Source: an uncultured Clostridia bacterium
GTDB lineage: Bacteria > Bacillota > Clostridia > UBA1381
DNA: 64,000 nucleotides
Direction: 5' to 3'
Assembly (NCBI GenBank): GCA_944392335.1
Contig: CALXWJ010000037.1
Coordinates: 1 to 64,000 of the forward strand
Shown one piece after another: positions 8,242 through 16,310 of the stretch. The position numbers and the translations under genes are program-made. Below the pieces are notes generated by a model. That model was not told where the DNA came from and did not search any database. It saw nothing but the letters and a program-made list of their open reading frames with translations. Within the stretch, counting starts at the first letter, position 1, and each line of letters starts with the position of its first letter.

Positions 8242-8889
8242 TTGAAAATAAAAGAAATAAATCCTAAACAAACAAAGCGCGCGGAGGCTTTTGAATTGTG
8301 GATGAAAGCACCGATGCCGATGGTAACAATTTTTAAAGCTTTGGATATTTCCGATTTAATTAAAATAAGCAGAAAAAATAAGGTGAAGCTTAATATGCTA
8401 ATGTGTTGGTGCATTGGAAAAGCTGCATCATCGATTGAAGAGTTTTATATGCTCCCGGTAGGTGAAAAATTAGTGCAATATGATAAAATCGCGGTCAATA
8501 CGGTTGTAACAACACAAAATGGCGGTATCAGCACTTGTGATATCCCTTTTTCAGATGATATAAAAATATTTAACCGGGATTATCTAAAACTCACGAAACG
8601 GGTATATGATACCTGTAAGCCTTATGATATCAGTGATGAATATATGGTGATAGGAACATCTGCGCTTATAAATCATGATATTGACGGAGTTGTAAATATT
8701 TACGCGGGGACATATAATAATCCGTTTGTTATTTGGGGCAAATACAAAAAGAAATTATTTAAATCGATCCTTAAGTTGTCATTTCAATTTCATCATACCC
8801 AGATGGACGGAGATCACGCGGGAACATTTTTGGATCGTCTGCAAAAAAAGATCAAACACTTAAAAATAATCGGTTGTGACTGTAAGTAA
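8242..8889 (+). CDS. Chloramphenicol acetyltransferase-like (CatA-type) protein
   Basis: About 216 residues with the CatA trimer-fold signature HHTQMDGDH near residues 184-192, where the second His and the Asp-Gly correspond to the catalytic and structural residues of CAT (HHxxxDG). Other CAT-like blocks include MPMVTIF and LMCWCIGKAASS. The start is ambiguous: GTG at 8239 or TTG at 8242, both just behind AAAAGGGG. Many CatA-like genes in gut Clostridia are chromosomal and not proven resistance genes, so the acceptor is unassigned. It is followed by ~235 AT-rich bases with no gene. Confidence 0.75.
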   Translation: MKIKEINPKQTKRAEAFELWMKAPMPMVTIFKALDISDLIKISRKNKVKLNMLMCWCIGKAASSIEEFYMLPVGEKLVQYDKIAVNTVVTTQNGGISTCDIPFSDDIKIFNRDYLKLTKRVYDTCKPYDISDEYMVIGTSALINHDIDGVVNIYAGTYNNPFVIWGKYKKKLFKSILKLSFQFHHTQMDGDHAGTFLDRLQKKIKHLKIIGCDCK

Positions 8890-9124
8890 AGAAGCGATGA
8901 AAATGCAGAAAATAAAGGGAGAAATTAATGCTTGTTTTGCCGGTGTATTAATAATTTTATCCTTAGTAAATTTTATGATTTACAAATTTGATTATTTATA
9001 CAGACCGAAAAATTATATTATTTTCATATGATTTTAATTTTGAGATTGAAAGTTATTTTTTCTGATTATACATTGTCCAATGGATATATTTTTCGTAAAA
9101 CGAAAGCAGAAAGGAAATATTGGA

Positions 9125-9622
9125 ATGAAAACATTAATTGTTATAGACATGCAGAGGGATTTTATAGACGGAAGTCTTGGAACTAAAGAAGCCGTTGCAA
9201 TTGTAGATAGTGTAAAAAAGAAAATAAAAGAATATGAAGAAAACGGTGACGAAATTATTTTTACACGGGATACTCATCAAACAAACTACCTCGAAACATA
9301 TGAAGGAAAGAAGCTTCCGGTTGAGCATTGTATTGAGGGAACGGACGGATGGCAGATCTTTGACGGACTCATAACAGAGGGAGCAAAAATTATTGATAAA
9401 CCAACATTCGGATATACGGGATGGAATAAAAGATCGTTTGAAGAAATTGAAATTGTGGGTTTGTGTACCGATATTTGCGTGGTGTCCAATGCACTGATAT
9501 TAAGAGCATATTTCCCCGAAACAAAAATAAGTGTACAAAGCAGCTGCTGTGCCGGGGTAACGCCAAAAACACATAATGCGGCTCTTGAGGTAATGAAGAT
9601 GTGCCAAATAGATGTTAAGTAG
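9125..9622 (+). CDS. Isochorismatase/nicotinamidase-family cysteine hydrolase
   Basis: A 165-residue protein with the family triad layout: IDMQRDFIDG (Asp), a Lys in DKPTFGY, and TDICVVS (nucleophilic Cys). FTRDTH has the usual metal or substrate loop position. Family members hydrolyse nicotinamide, isochorismate, N-carbamoyl compounds or similar amides; the size and simple core fit a nicotinamidase-like enzyme, but the substrate is not determined. ATG 9125 is chosen over an upstream in-frame ATG at 9080 because AAAGGA precedes it and MKTLIVIDMQ is the normal family N-terminus. Confidence 0.8.
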   Translation: MKTLIVIDMQRDFIDGSLGTKEAVAIVDSVKKKIKEYEENGDEIIFTRDTHQTNYLETYEGKKLPVEHCIEGTDGWQIFDGLITEGAKIIDKPTFGYTGWNKRSFEEIEIVGLCTDICVVSNALILRAYFPETKISVQSSCCAGVTPKTHNAALEVMKMCQIDVK

Positions 9623-9636
9623 GTGAGGCAATAATT

Positions 9637-10008
9637 ATGTTTTTTATAATGGGAATTACCGATGGCAATAAGGAATTGAAATATGACGGCGGAGGAATGA
9701 ATATCTGTAAAAGCTGTGGGGCTTATACAAGATACATTGTTTATATGACATATATGTGTCTTAGTTTGTTTTTTATTCCGACAATAAAATGGGGAAAAAA
9801 ATATTATGTAAGAACATCTTGCTGCGGCAGTGTATATGAACTTAATGAAGAAAAGGGTAAGATGATAGCCCGCGGGGAAAATGTAAATATAACTGATTCT
9901 GACTTGACGCCTGTGAGCGAGAAAAAAAGACACAAAATCTGTAGAATATGCGGATATGAAACAAATGAGGATTTTGAATATTGCCCAAAATGCGGAGGAA
10001 AATTTTAA
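9637..10008 (+). CDS. Small zinc-ribbon protein
   Basis: A 123-residue protein with two cysteine pairs near the N-terminus (CKSC, CC), a hydrophobic stretch (YMTYMCLSLFFIP) that may dip into the membrane, and a C-terminal double-CxxC zinc ribbon (CRICGYETN, then YCPKCGGKF). Such proteins are common in Clostridia and lack a defined role. It begins 15 bases after the isochorismatase-like gene and ends before a bidirectional terminator, so the two genes are probably co-transcribed. Confidence 0.7.
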   Translation: MFFIMGITDGNKELKYDGGGMNICKSCGAYTRYIVYMTYMCLSLFFIPTIKWGKKYYVRTSCCGSVYELNEEKGKMIARGENVNITDSDLTPVSEKKRHKICRICGYETNEDFEYCPKCGGKF

Positions 10009-10061
10009 TAAAAGGATATTATTGTCAAACCGCGGCAAAGGAAAAATATGCAAATTCCAAT

Positions 10062-10105
10062 AAAAATGACGGGGAAATCATAATGATATTCCCTCGTCAT
10101 TTTTT
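10062..10105. terminator. Bidirectional terminator between convergent genes
   Basis: AAAATGACGGGGAA pairs with TTCCCTCGTCATTTT around an 11-12-base loop, with A-runs on one side and T-runs on the other, so it can work on both strands. It sits between the plus-strand zinc-ribbon gene and the minus-strand recR stop codon (10104-10106). Confidence 0.85.
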
Positions 10106-10697
10106 ACATATTTTGTCTTCCTTCCAATGCTTTTATTAAAGTTATTTCATCAGCATATTCAATATCGCCGCCGATAGGAATACCGTTAGCGATTCTTGTC
10201 ACTTTAATACCCATTGGAGAAATAAGCTTTGAAAGATAAACGGCGGTAGCCGTACCGCTTACTGTAGGATTTGTTGCCATTATGACCTCATTAACATCGG
10301 CAGTCAAACGTATAAGCAGTTCTTTTATCTTTAAATCATCAGGGGAAATTCCGTCCATTGGTGACAGTGCCCCGTGAAGAACATGATATAAACCGTTGAA
10401 TTCTTTTGTTTTTTCTATTGCCGTAACGTCTTTTGGGTTCTCAACAACGCATATAATACTTTTGTCACGCTTGTCCGAAGAACATATGCGACAAGGCGAT
10501 ACATCGGTGAGATTTTGGCATATCGGGCAAAAATGTACCTTTTCCTTTGCCTCTGATATACTCTTAATCATATGCTCAACGTCATTTTTTGACATGTTGT
10601 CAAGAACATAAAAGGCAATCCTTTCCGCGCTTTTTCTGCCGATGCCCGGCATTTGCGCAAAGCTTTCAATAAGTGATTCAATTAATGGAGGAAACAT
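10104..10697 (-). CDS. recR: Recombination mediator protein RecR
   Basis: A 197-residue RecR. The N-terminal helix-hairpin-helix region has PGIGRKSAER. A four-cysteine zinc finger (CPICQNLTD, CRICSS) lies at about residues 57-74. A Toprim domain follows (IICVVENPKDV, then LHGALSPMDGI), and the C-terminus has EYADEITL. RecR loads RecA with RecF/RecO in gap repair. It is the last gene of the dnaX-ybaB-recR cluster, a conserved order in Firmicutes, with 22 bases between ybaB and recR. Confidence 0.97.
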   Translation of the reverse strand: MFPPLIESLIESFAQMPGIGRKSAERIAFYVLDNMSKNDVEHMIKSISEAKEKVHFCPICQNLTDVSPCRICSSDKRDKSIICVVENPKDVTAIEKTKEFNGLYHVLHGALSPMDGISPDDLKIKELLIRLTADVNEVIMATNPTVSGTATAVYLSKLISPMGIKVTRIANGIPIGGDIEYADEITLIKALEGRQNM

Positions 10698-10719
10698 TAA
10701 AACTCATACTCCCGTAATC

Positions 10720-11076
10720 TCAGAATAATCCGGGAATGTTGATCCCGCCGGTAACGGCGCTCATTCCTTCGGTCATCATGTCATCTGCTTGTTTAATTGC
10801 ATCATTTACAGCAACAAGGATCAGATCTTCCAAGGTCTCAACATCCTCCGGATCCACTGCCTCAGGTTTGATCTTAATTGAAAGTATTTCCTTTTTACCG
10901 TTGGCGGTAACATTGATAACACCGCCTCCCGCAGTTGCTTCAACGGTTTTATCTTCCAGCTCCGATTGGATCTTTTCCATTTCTTCCTGCATTTTTTGTG
11001 CTTGTTTTAATACGCTGTTCATGTTTTTGCCTGTGTTTAAGCCGGCGCCGCCATGAAAACCCTTGTATTTTCCCAT
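10720..11076 (-). CDS. YbaB/EbfC-family nucleoid-associated protein
   Basis: A 118-residue protein with the family core MLKQAQKMQ-like helix ([14 protein letters not shown]), a glycine-rich strand ([17 protein letters not shown]) and [12 protein letters not shown]. YbaB proteins are dimeric DNA-binding nucleoid proteins, almost always encoded between dnaX and recR as here. ATG 11076 ([10 protein letters not shown]) is preferred to the upstream ATG 11097 because TGGAG lies 7 bases before it and the family starts with a short Gly/Lys-rich tail. Confidence 0.93.
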   Translation of the reverse strand: MGKYKGFHGGAGLNTGKNMNSVLKQAQKMQEEMEKIQSELEDKTVEATAGGGVINVTANGKKEILSIKIKPEAVDPEDVETLEDLILVAVNDAIKQADDMMTEGMSAVTGGINIPGLF

Positions 11077-11174
11077 ATTAAATCTCCATTCTGTCATTGA
11101 TGGCTATGACTTTTATGTTTTTATTTATATTACACTGTCCATCATTCAGTGTTTTGTGATATCCTTGCGGATGA

Positions 11175-12983
11175 TCATTCATTTGTTTGTGTTTCTTCAG
11201 TATCTGAATATTGTTTTTCTATTTCATCGGCGTCAAGAAACTCTTCAGTTATTTCCTCATCAGACAATTCCTGCTGCTCGTATGAAGAAGATCCGTCAGC
11301 TGAGCGGTTGTTATCATCTTGAAATTCCACAATATCAGGATATTCGTTTTTTAATTTATCAAAAGGATCGTTACTGTCAAAAGATGATGGATGATCGGCA
11401 TTTATCTTCGTATCGGAATTTGATTCTTCAATATCCCAGACATCTATAATATAATCTTCCATGTCTTTAGCAAAAACAGGCTTGATCATAAAATCAGTGT
11501 TAGAATAGTGACTGAAACTTTTTTGTATCTGCTGCAAATATTTAACTGCAAGGTTTTTTAATGTGATTTCCTTTTCATCAAATAACAGTATTATGCCGTC
11601 GCCGTCAATAGTTATTTTCCTGTTGATCAAAAAATTTAAAAAAGGATACTCGCGGCAAATCGCTCCGGCAATCTTATCCCAATTTCTTGCCGCCGCAACG
11701 ATCGGTGAACCGGAGGTCAAAGCTGATTTATCAATGGGAGTAAAAAGTCTTGCCGGGACTTCAGCTTTTTTTTTACTTTTTTTTTCTTCTTTTACTTCTT
11801 CTTTTTTATCCGATGTGTTTTTTACGACAATACCGTTTTCAGCCTTTTTTTCTACCGAAGCAAGCCTGTCCAAAAGTGCTTCCTGAGATGAATCAAGTTC
11901 GGGCTGAGTGAGTTTTACCAATGACAGCTCATATATTATACGGGGATTTTTTACCCATTTTGCATCGGCTTTTGCCTTTGTTAATATTGTTACCGCGTTT
12001 GAAAGCTTTTCATACGTTATATTTTCAGCCTGTGTTTTTATTTTTAAAAGAATATTATCGGAATATTCAAGAAGATTTTCCGGTTTATTTGAAATTTTAC
12101 ATACAAGAAGATCTCTGAAATGTTTAATGAGTGAATCACAAAATACATTGAGATCTTTTCCTTCTTTTGAGATGTTGTCGATCAATGTCATCACCGAAGC
12201 AGAGTCTGATGATATTACCGAGTTCGTAATGTCAAACAGCATATCATTTGGGACCATACCCAAAATATCGGTAATGGAAGCACGGTCGATTTTATTGCCT
12301 AACGAGGAAACACATCTTTCCAATATACTCAAGCCGTCTCTCATTGAACCGTCTGCAAGCTGTGCCAAAACGGAATAAGCGTCATCCGTAATTTCAATAC
12401 CGTCTGCTGCTGCAATTTCTTTCATTCTTACAATTATATCGGAAGGCGTTATCCGTTTAAAATCAAAACGCTGACATCGTGAGAGAATTGTTTCGGGTAT
12501 TTTGTGGACTTCTGTTGTCGCCAAAATAAAAATAACGTGAGCAGGAGGCTCTTCAAGAGTTTTTAACAGTGCGTTAAAAGCCCCCGTTGAAAGCATATGG
12601 ACCTCATCTATGATATAAACACGGTATTTTGTCTGAGTTGCCACGTAATTTACATCGTCTCTTAATTCTCTTATATTGTCTACACCGTTATTCGAAGCCG
12701 CGTCTATTTCGGTTACATCCATGATACTGCCGTCTTGTATTCCGCGGCATATTTCGCATTCGTTGCATGGAGACCCGTTTTGAGGATTAAGGCAATTTAC
12801 CGCTTTTGCAAAAACCTTTGCGGCAGTGGTTTTACCTGTCCCTCTCGTTCCGCAAAAAAGATATGCATGGGAAATCCTATCAGACATTATTTGTTTTTTA
12901 AGCGTGTTTGTAATATGACTTTGTCCGATTATATCTTCAAATATCTGAGGACGCCATTTTCGATAAATTGCCTGATACGCCAT
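11175..12983 (-). CDS. dnaX: DNA polymerase III subunits gamma/tau
   Basis: A 602-residue clamp-loader ATPase. YRKWRPQIFEDIIGQ begins the AAA+ domain; the Walker A is GTRGTGKTT, the zinc site has CLNPQNG plus CNECEIC, Walker B is IDEVHML, and sensor 1 is FILATTEVHKIP. A Lys/Glu-rich linker near residues 385-405 leads to a tau-type C-terminal region with an acidic tail (EEITEEFLDADEIEK). It loads the sliding clamp and couples polymerases at the fork. It heads the dnaX-ybaB-recR transcript, with AGGAGG upstream of its ATG. Confidence 0.97.
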   Translation of the reverse strand: MAYQAIYRKWRPQIFEDIIGQSHITNTLKKQIMSDRISHAYLFCGTRGTGKTTAAKVFAKAVNCLNPQNGSPCNECEICRGIQDGSIMDVTEIDAASNNGVDNIRELRDDVNYVATQTKYRVYIIDEVHMLSTGAFNALLKTLEEPPAHVIFILATTEVHKIPETILSRCQRFDFKRITPSDIIVRMKEIAAADGIEITDDAYSVLAQLADGSMRDGLSILERCVSSLGNKIDRASITDILGMVPNDMLFDITNSVISSDSASVMTLIDNISKEGKDLNVFCDSLIKHFRDLLVCKISNKPENLLEYSDNILLKIKTQAENITYEKLSNAVTILTKAKADAKWVKNPRIIYELSLVKLTQPELDSSQEALLDRLASVEKKAENGIVVKNTSDKKEEVKEEKKSKKKAEVPARLFTPIDKSALTSGSPIVAAARNWDKIAGAICREYPFLNFLINRKITIDGDGIILLFDEKEITLKNLAVKYLQQIQKSFSHYSNTDFMIKPVFAKDMEDYIIDVWDIEESNSDTKINADHPSSFDSNDPFDKLKNEYPDIVEFQDDNNRSADGSSSYEQQELSDEEITEEFLDADEIEKQYSDTEETQTNE

Positions 12984-13033
12984 TTCTCATACCTCCTTTT
13001 TACATAAATGCTCAGAATACGGATGCTATTATG

Positions 13034-13056
13034 AAAAAACCCCGTTAAAAACAGGG
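13034..13056 (-). terminator. Terminator downstream of the SRP RNA
   Basis: On the minus strand CCCTGTT pairs with AACGGGG around a short loop and is followed by TTTTTT. It lies between the SRP RNA 3' end and the dnaX start, so it separates the two transcription units. Confidence 0.75.
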
Positions 13057-13065
13057 AAATAATCA

Positions 13066-13181
13066 AAAAAAGGCTCCGACCGAGTTATCCATAACACATC
13101 AAAATATCCGCTTATTGCTGCTTGGTTCCCCATCTGACAAGGTTCACGGCTTTCAATCGCACGGGCTCGGCCTTCATCGCC
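13066..13181 (-). ncRNA. ffs: Signal recognition particle RNA, small bacterial type
   Basis: On the minus strand the apical domain reads GTGAACCTTGTCAG then ATGGGGAACCAAGCAGCAA, with the GGAA-type tetraloop and internal loops of the Ffh-binding hairpin. The ends pair (AAGGCCGAG near 13175 with CTCGGTC/GCCTT near 13072), followed by a T-run. SRP RNA with Ffh targets membrane proteins co-translationally. Its length of about 115 nt and lack of an Alu domain make it the small bacterial form. Position just upstream of dnaX is typical of Firmicutes. Confidence 0.93.
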
Positions 13182-13208
13182 CAAAAGTCTTTTATTGACT
13201 GCCTATAT

Positions 13209-13237
13209 ATTATAATACAAAAAAGATAAAACTGCAA
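13209..13237 (-). promoter_or_regulatory. SigmaA promoter of the SRP RNA
   Basis: Minus-strand TTGCAG (13237-13232) and TATAAT (13214-13209) are separated by exactly 17 bases. The -10 lies about 28 bases upstream of the SRP RNA 5' end as drawn, which suggests that the mature end is processed or the RNA starts slightly earlier. Confidence 0.8.
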
Positions 13238-13538
13238 GACTTTTTTTAAAATTTTTTTGTTTACATACGAATTTGTATTATTTTTGTAATAAATCATCTG
13301 CTTAAATATCATTTTTTTTGATATAATCCGACCAAACTTGATTTTAAATTGCATATTATTTGATTCGGGTCGAAGCCTGATGATGAAAATAAGAAATATC
13401 TGTCGTATTATGCGATTTTTTTCTCTTGTATTTACCGTGATTTTGTTTTATAATATGACTGCAGAAAGTTAAAATTCAATAATTAATATATTGGATTGTT
13501 ATCCGATGATTAATATATACATGAAAGGACAGTTTTTA

Positions 13539-13895
13539 ATGAAAAAAGTTCAGTTTGGCACAGAGGTTGTATTACAAAATGAAAAAAATAACGGTTATAT
13601 TATTTTGAAATACTATTTGCTGGAAAGCCCAGTCGGATTCGGATACAGTGAGTTAAAAAGCTACGGTATAGAGATAATGCGAACGGACAGAAAACCGGGC
13701 TTGCAGGATATGAATGAATGTAAGCAGATAGAGGGCGTATTTTTTGATGTTGAAGAAGCCATTGCCTTTATTGCAGAGATCAAAAAACATAAAGTAATGC
13801 CTGCAAAGCTGTGTGGTGCGCTGGAAGGATACATAAAGGAAAAAGTGCGAAAACAACGTGAAAAATGCAGATTCAGTGCAAATAGATTATCATAA
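13539..13895 (+). CDS. Small conserved hypothetical protein (DUF6514-like)
   Basis: A 118-residue cytoplasmic protein with mixed alpha/beta pattern: VQFGTEVVLQNE, IILKYYLLES, then YGIEIMRTD, and a C-terminal helix with VMPAKLCGALEGYIKEK. The middle YGIEI and the C-terminal VxPxxLxxxxxxY pattern recall the clostridial DUF6514 family, but this is by memory only. ATG 13539 is preferred (AAAGGA upstream) over an ORF start at 13491. No functional partner is apparent; a weak terminator follows. Confidence 0.65.
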   Translation: MKKVQFGTEVVLQNEKNNGYIILKYYLLESPVGFGYSELKSYGIEIMRTDRKPGLQDMNECKQIEGVFFDVEEAIAFIAEIKKHKVMPAKLCGALEGYIKEKVRKQREKCRFSANRLS

Positions 13896-13908
13896 CCAAA
13901 GCGTGCTG

Positions 13909-13944
13909 CCGCAAGGAATGTATGTATTTCTTTGCGGTTATTTT
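13909..13944 (+). terminator. Probable terminator after the DUF6514-like gene
   Basis: CCGCAAGGAA pairs with TTTCTTTGCGG around a short loop, followed by an imperfect T-rich tail (TTATTTTA). It begins 14 bases after the stop codon at 13895. Confidence 0.65.
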
Positions 13945-14244
13945 ACGAATAAATGAAGATGGCGCGCAAACCTTTGCCGTCGATTTTCGATTTGTTATTT
14001 AATATGATTACAATATTTTGCAAAAAAACGTTAAACGACGGAGCGTTGACTTTTTTAAAGAAGCTGCGATATTTATTAAGTATATGTTACACTGTATAAT
14101 ATTGACTTGCTTTTTTTTTGTATAAGTGGTATAATGCTATTATTCGGATATTATGTTATTTTTTTGAAATAATTATAAGAGACAGCGGTTTATATTTATT
14201 ATTTTCCGTATGAAAAAATCTGTGCCGACCGATAGGAAGGCGGA
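13945..14244 (+). promoter_or_regulatory. Non-coding gap carrying the promoter of the cross-bridge module
   Basis: No gene is seen. A sigmaA promoter, TTGCTT (14107-14112) and TATAAT (14130-14135) with a 17-base spacer, lies about 100 bases upstream of the D-aspartate ligase gene. A second TATAAT-like box sits near 14095. No riboswitch-like structure was recognised. Confidence 0.65.
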
Positions 14245-15462
14245 ATGGAGATAGCCATGGAATTTGAACAAAGGGAATTTATTCCGGTATTATTTGGAAA
14301 TGATATTAATGTTTACAGCGTAGCAAGAGCTTTTTATGAAGAATACAGAATACCATCGGTTGTTTTTGGAAAAGCCCTGATGGGGACATGCTATAAAAGC
14401 AAAATGGTAAAATTCAAGGAAATAAAAAATCTTGACGACCCTGATGTGATGTTAACACTGTTAAATGATTTTGCATTGGAAAACACGACAAAAAAAATTT
14501 TGGCGATAGGCTGCGGCGACAACTATGTTAAGTGTCTTGCCAAAAATAAAAATCAGCTGAAATCAAACATAATAGTTCCTTATGCCGATTACGATTTTCT
14601 TGAGGAATTGATGGATAAGGAAAAATTTTATAATTTATGTGAAAAATACGGCATAGATTATCCGAAAACATATATATGCACCGTAAGAGATTACGAAAAC
14701 ATAAAGCTGTTTTTTGACGCGCCTTATATTTTAAAGCCGGCAAATCAGGTCGAGTATTATAAACATAAATTTGAAGGGCAAAAAAAGGTGTTTAAATGCA
14801 ATACCAAAAAGCAGCTCAAAGATACGGTAAAAAAGATATATGACGCGGGATATACCGATAATATGATAGTTCAGGATTTTTTGCCGGGTGATGATACATA
14901 CATGAGGGTTTTAACAAGTTATTCCGATAAGCGCGGAAAGGTTAAAATGATGTGTCTTGGGCATGTGCTTTTGGAGGAGCATACCCCTTACGGTATAGGA
15001 AATCATGCTGTGATAATAACGGAATATGAAAAAGAACTGATGGAAAAATTCAAAAACTTTCTTGAAGAAATACATTTTATCGGTTTTTCCAATTTTGATA
15101 TAAAATATGATACCCGTGACAATAAATTTAAAGTGTTTGAAATCAATACAAGACAGGGCAGAAGCAATTTTTATGTGACCGGTTCGGGACATAATATTGC
15201 CAAATTGCTCGTTGAGGATTATATATACAATAATGACCTTGAAGAGGATATTGCAAAGAATGAATATTTATGGATGGTTGTGCCTAAGGGCGTCGCGTTT
15301 AAGTATGCTCCTGAATACAAAGACAGGATGAAGCGTATTATCAAGGAAAAACATTATGTTAATCCGCTTTATTTTGCGCCGGATAATGATATTGAAAGAA
15401 AATACAGGCTGCTCAGATCACAGCTGGGGCACTATGTAAAATTCAAAAGGTATTATAAATAG
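14245..15462 (+). CDS. ATP-grasp D-aspartate ligase homologue (Asl-type)
   Basis: A 405-residue ATP-grasp enzyme. Blocks typical of the Enterococcus faecium D-aspartate ligase family are visible along the whole length: EFIPVLFGNDINVYSVARAF, then KKILAIGCGDNY, YILKPANQVEYYKHKFEG, VQDFLPGDDTYMRVL, MMCLGH, GFSNFDIKYD and FEINTRQGRSNFYVTG. The last blocks carry the Asp/Glu/Asn that bind Mg2+ in ATP-grasp enzymes. The family attaches D-Asp to the side-chain amine of residue 3 of the peptidoglycan stem as the cross-bridge. Next to an aspartate racemase and a MurE ligase, this role is well supported by context. The start is ambiguous: ATG 14245 or ATG 14257. Confidence 0.85.
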   Translation: MEIAMEFEQREFIPVLFGNDINVYSVARAFYEEYRIPSVVFGKALMGTCYKSKMVKFKEIKNLDDPDVMLTLLNDFALENTTKKILAIGCGDNYVKCLAKNKNQLKSNIIVPYADYDFLEELMDKEKFYNLCEKYGIDYPKTYICTVRDYENIKLFFDAPYILKPANQVEYYKHKFEGQKKVFKCNTKKQLKDTVKKIYDAGYTDNMIVQDFLPGDDTYMRVLTSYSDKRGKVKMMCLGHVLLEEHTPYGIGNHAVIITEYEKELMEKFKNFLEEIHFIGFSNFDIKYDTRDNKFKVFEINTRQGRSNFYVTGSGHNIAKLLVEDYIYNNDLEEDIAKNEYLWMVVPKGVAFKYAPEYKDRMKRIIKEKHYVNPLYFAPDNDIERKYRLLRSQLGHYVKFKRYYK

Positions 15463-15571
15463 TTAATATTTGAACTTTATCGAAAAAAGTCTTTTGTATG
15501 TGAAGGACATTGTGCTGCAGGATGTGCTTGATATTGAATAAACAGAATTTTTGAAGAAAGGATGCTGATGT

Positions 15572-16273
15572 ATGGGTAAATTAGGCGTTATCGGAGGAAT
15601 GGGCCCTTTGGCGACTCAGCTTTTATACAGGAAAATAATTGATAAAACAGACGCAAAACGCGATCAGGATCATATTGACATGATCATATTAAGTCATGCA
15701 AGCGTGCCTGACAGAACCGCCGCGATAAAAAGCGGGCATACAAGCAAGGTTTTTCACGCGCTTTTGACAGACGCGCTGATGCTTGAGAAAAACGGGGCGG
15801 ACGCGATCGCGATCCCGTGTAATACATCGCATTTTTTCTGGGAGCCGCTGCAGGCGGAGCTTGAAATCCCTATAGTCAATATGGTAAGGGAAACCGCGAA
15901 AAGAATGAAAAAAATGAACCCGGATATTAAAAGGGCTGGGCTTTTGGCAACAGACGGAACGATTTATACCGGAACATATGCACATGAATGTGAAAAATTG
16001 GGTTATGAATGTATAAATCCGGATGAAGAAACACAAAGGATCGTTATGGACATTATTTATAATCAAATAAAAGTCGGTGAAAAAGGCAATATGGAGGATT
16101 TTTTGAAGATAGAAAATTATCTGAAAAGTGCAGGCTGTGAAGCAGCTATATTGGCATGCACCGAATTTTCCTGTTTCAGGGAAAACCATAAATTAAGTGA
16201 TTTTTATATCGATTCCTTGGATGTGCTATGTGAAGAATCGATATTGCTGTGCGGAGGCAAGCTGAAAAAATAA
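15572..16273 (+). CDS. Aspartate/glutamate racemase family protein
   Basis: A 233-residue PLP-independent racemase. GVIGGMGPLAT is the conserved N-terminus; the two catalytic cysteines lie in IPCNTSHFFW (~residue 85) and LACTEFSCF (~residue 192). The GGMGP and CNTSH form is that of aspartate racemases more than MurI. It would supply D-Asp for the neighbouring ligase; in E. faecium the ligase and racemase genes are likewise adjacent. AGAAAGGATG precedes the ATG; the 109-base gap to the ligase gene has no terminator. Confidence 0.88.
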   Translation: MGKLGVIGGMGPLATQLLYRKIIDKTDAKRDQDHIDMIILSHASVPDRTAAIKSGHTSKVFHALLTDALMLEKNGADAIAIPCNTSHFFWEPLQAELEIPIVNMVRETAKRMKKMNPDIKRAGLLATDGTIYTGTYAHECEKLGYECINPDEETQRIVMDIIYNQIKVGEKGNMEDFLKIENYLKSAGCEAAILACTEFSCFRENHKLSDFYIDSLDVLCEESILLCGGKLKK

Positions 16274-16310
16274 CGTTGTATTTTGCGAAAGGTATTAATG
16301 GTTTTAAAAT

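Noticed and set aside
8890-9124. Possible small gene or RNA in the gap before the isochorismatase-like gene
   Set aside because: AT-rich, no stable hairpin, no start with a ribosome site followed by a sensible peptide.
9286-10053. Minus-strand 255-residue open frame
   Set aside because: Antisense to the isochorismatase-like and zinc-ribbon genes, which have motifs and ribosome sites; low-complexity hydrophobic composition fits a shadow frame.
12735-13007. Plus-strand open frame opposite the start of dnaX
   Set aside because: Shadow of the dnaX coding strand, no homology and no ribosome site.
13112-13354. Minus-strand 80-residue open frame ending in RWGTKQQ
   Set aside because: It lies over the SRP RNA and its promoter; the apparent C-terminus is the translated Ffh-binding hairpin.
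15689-16189. Minus-strand 166-residue open frame opposite the racemase gene
   Set aside because: The plus strand encodes both catalytic cysteine motifs of the racemase; the minus frame has no recognisable domain.
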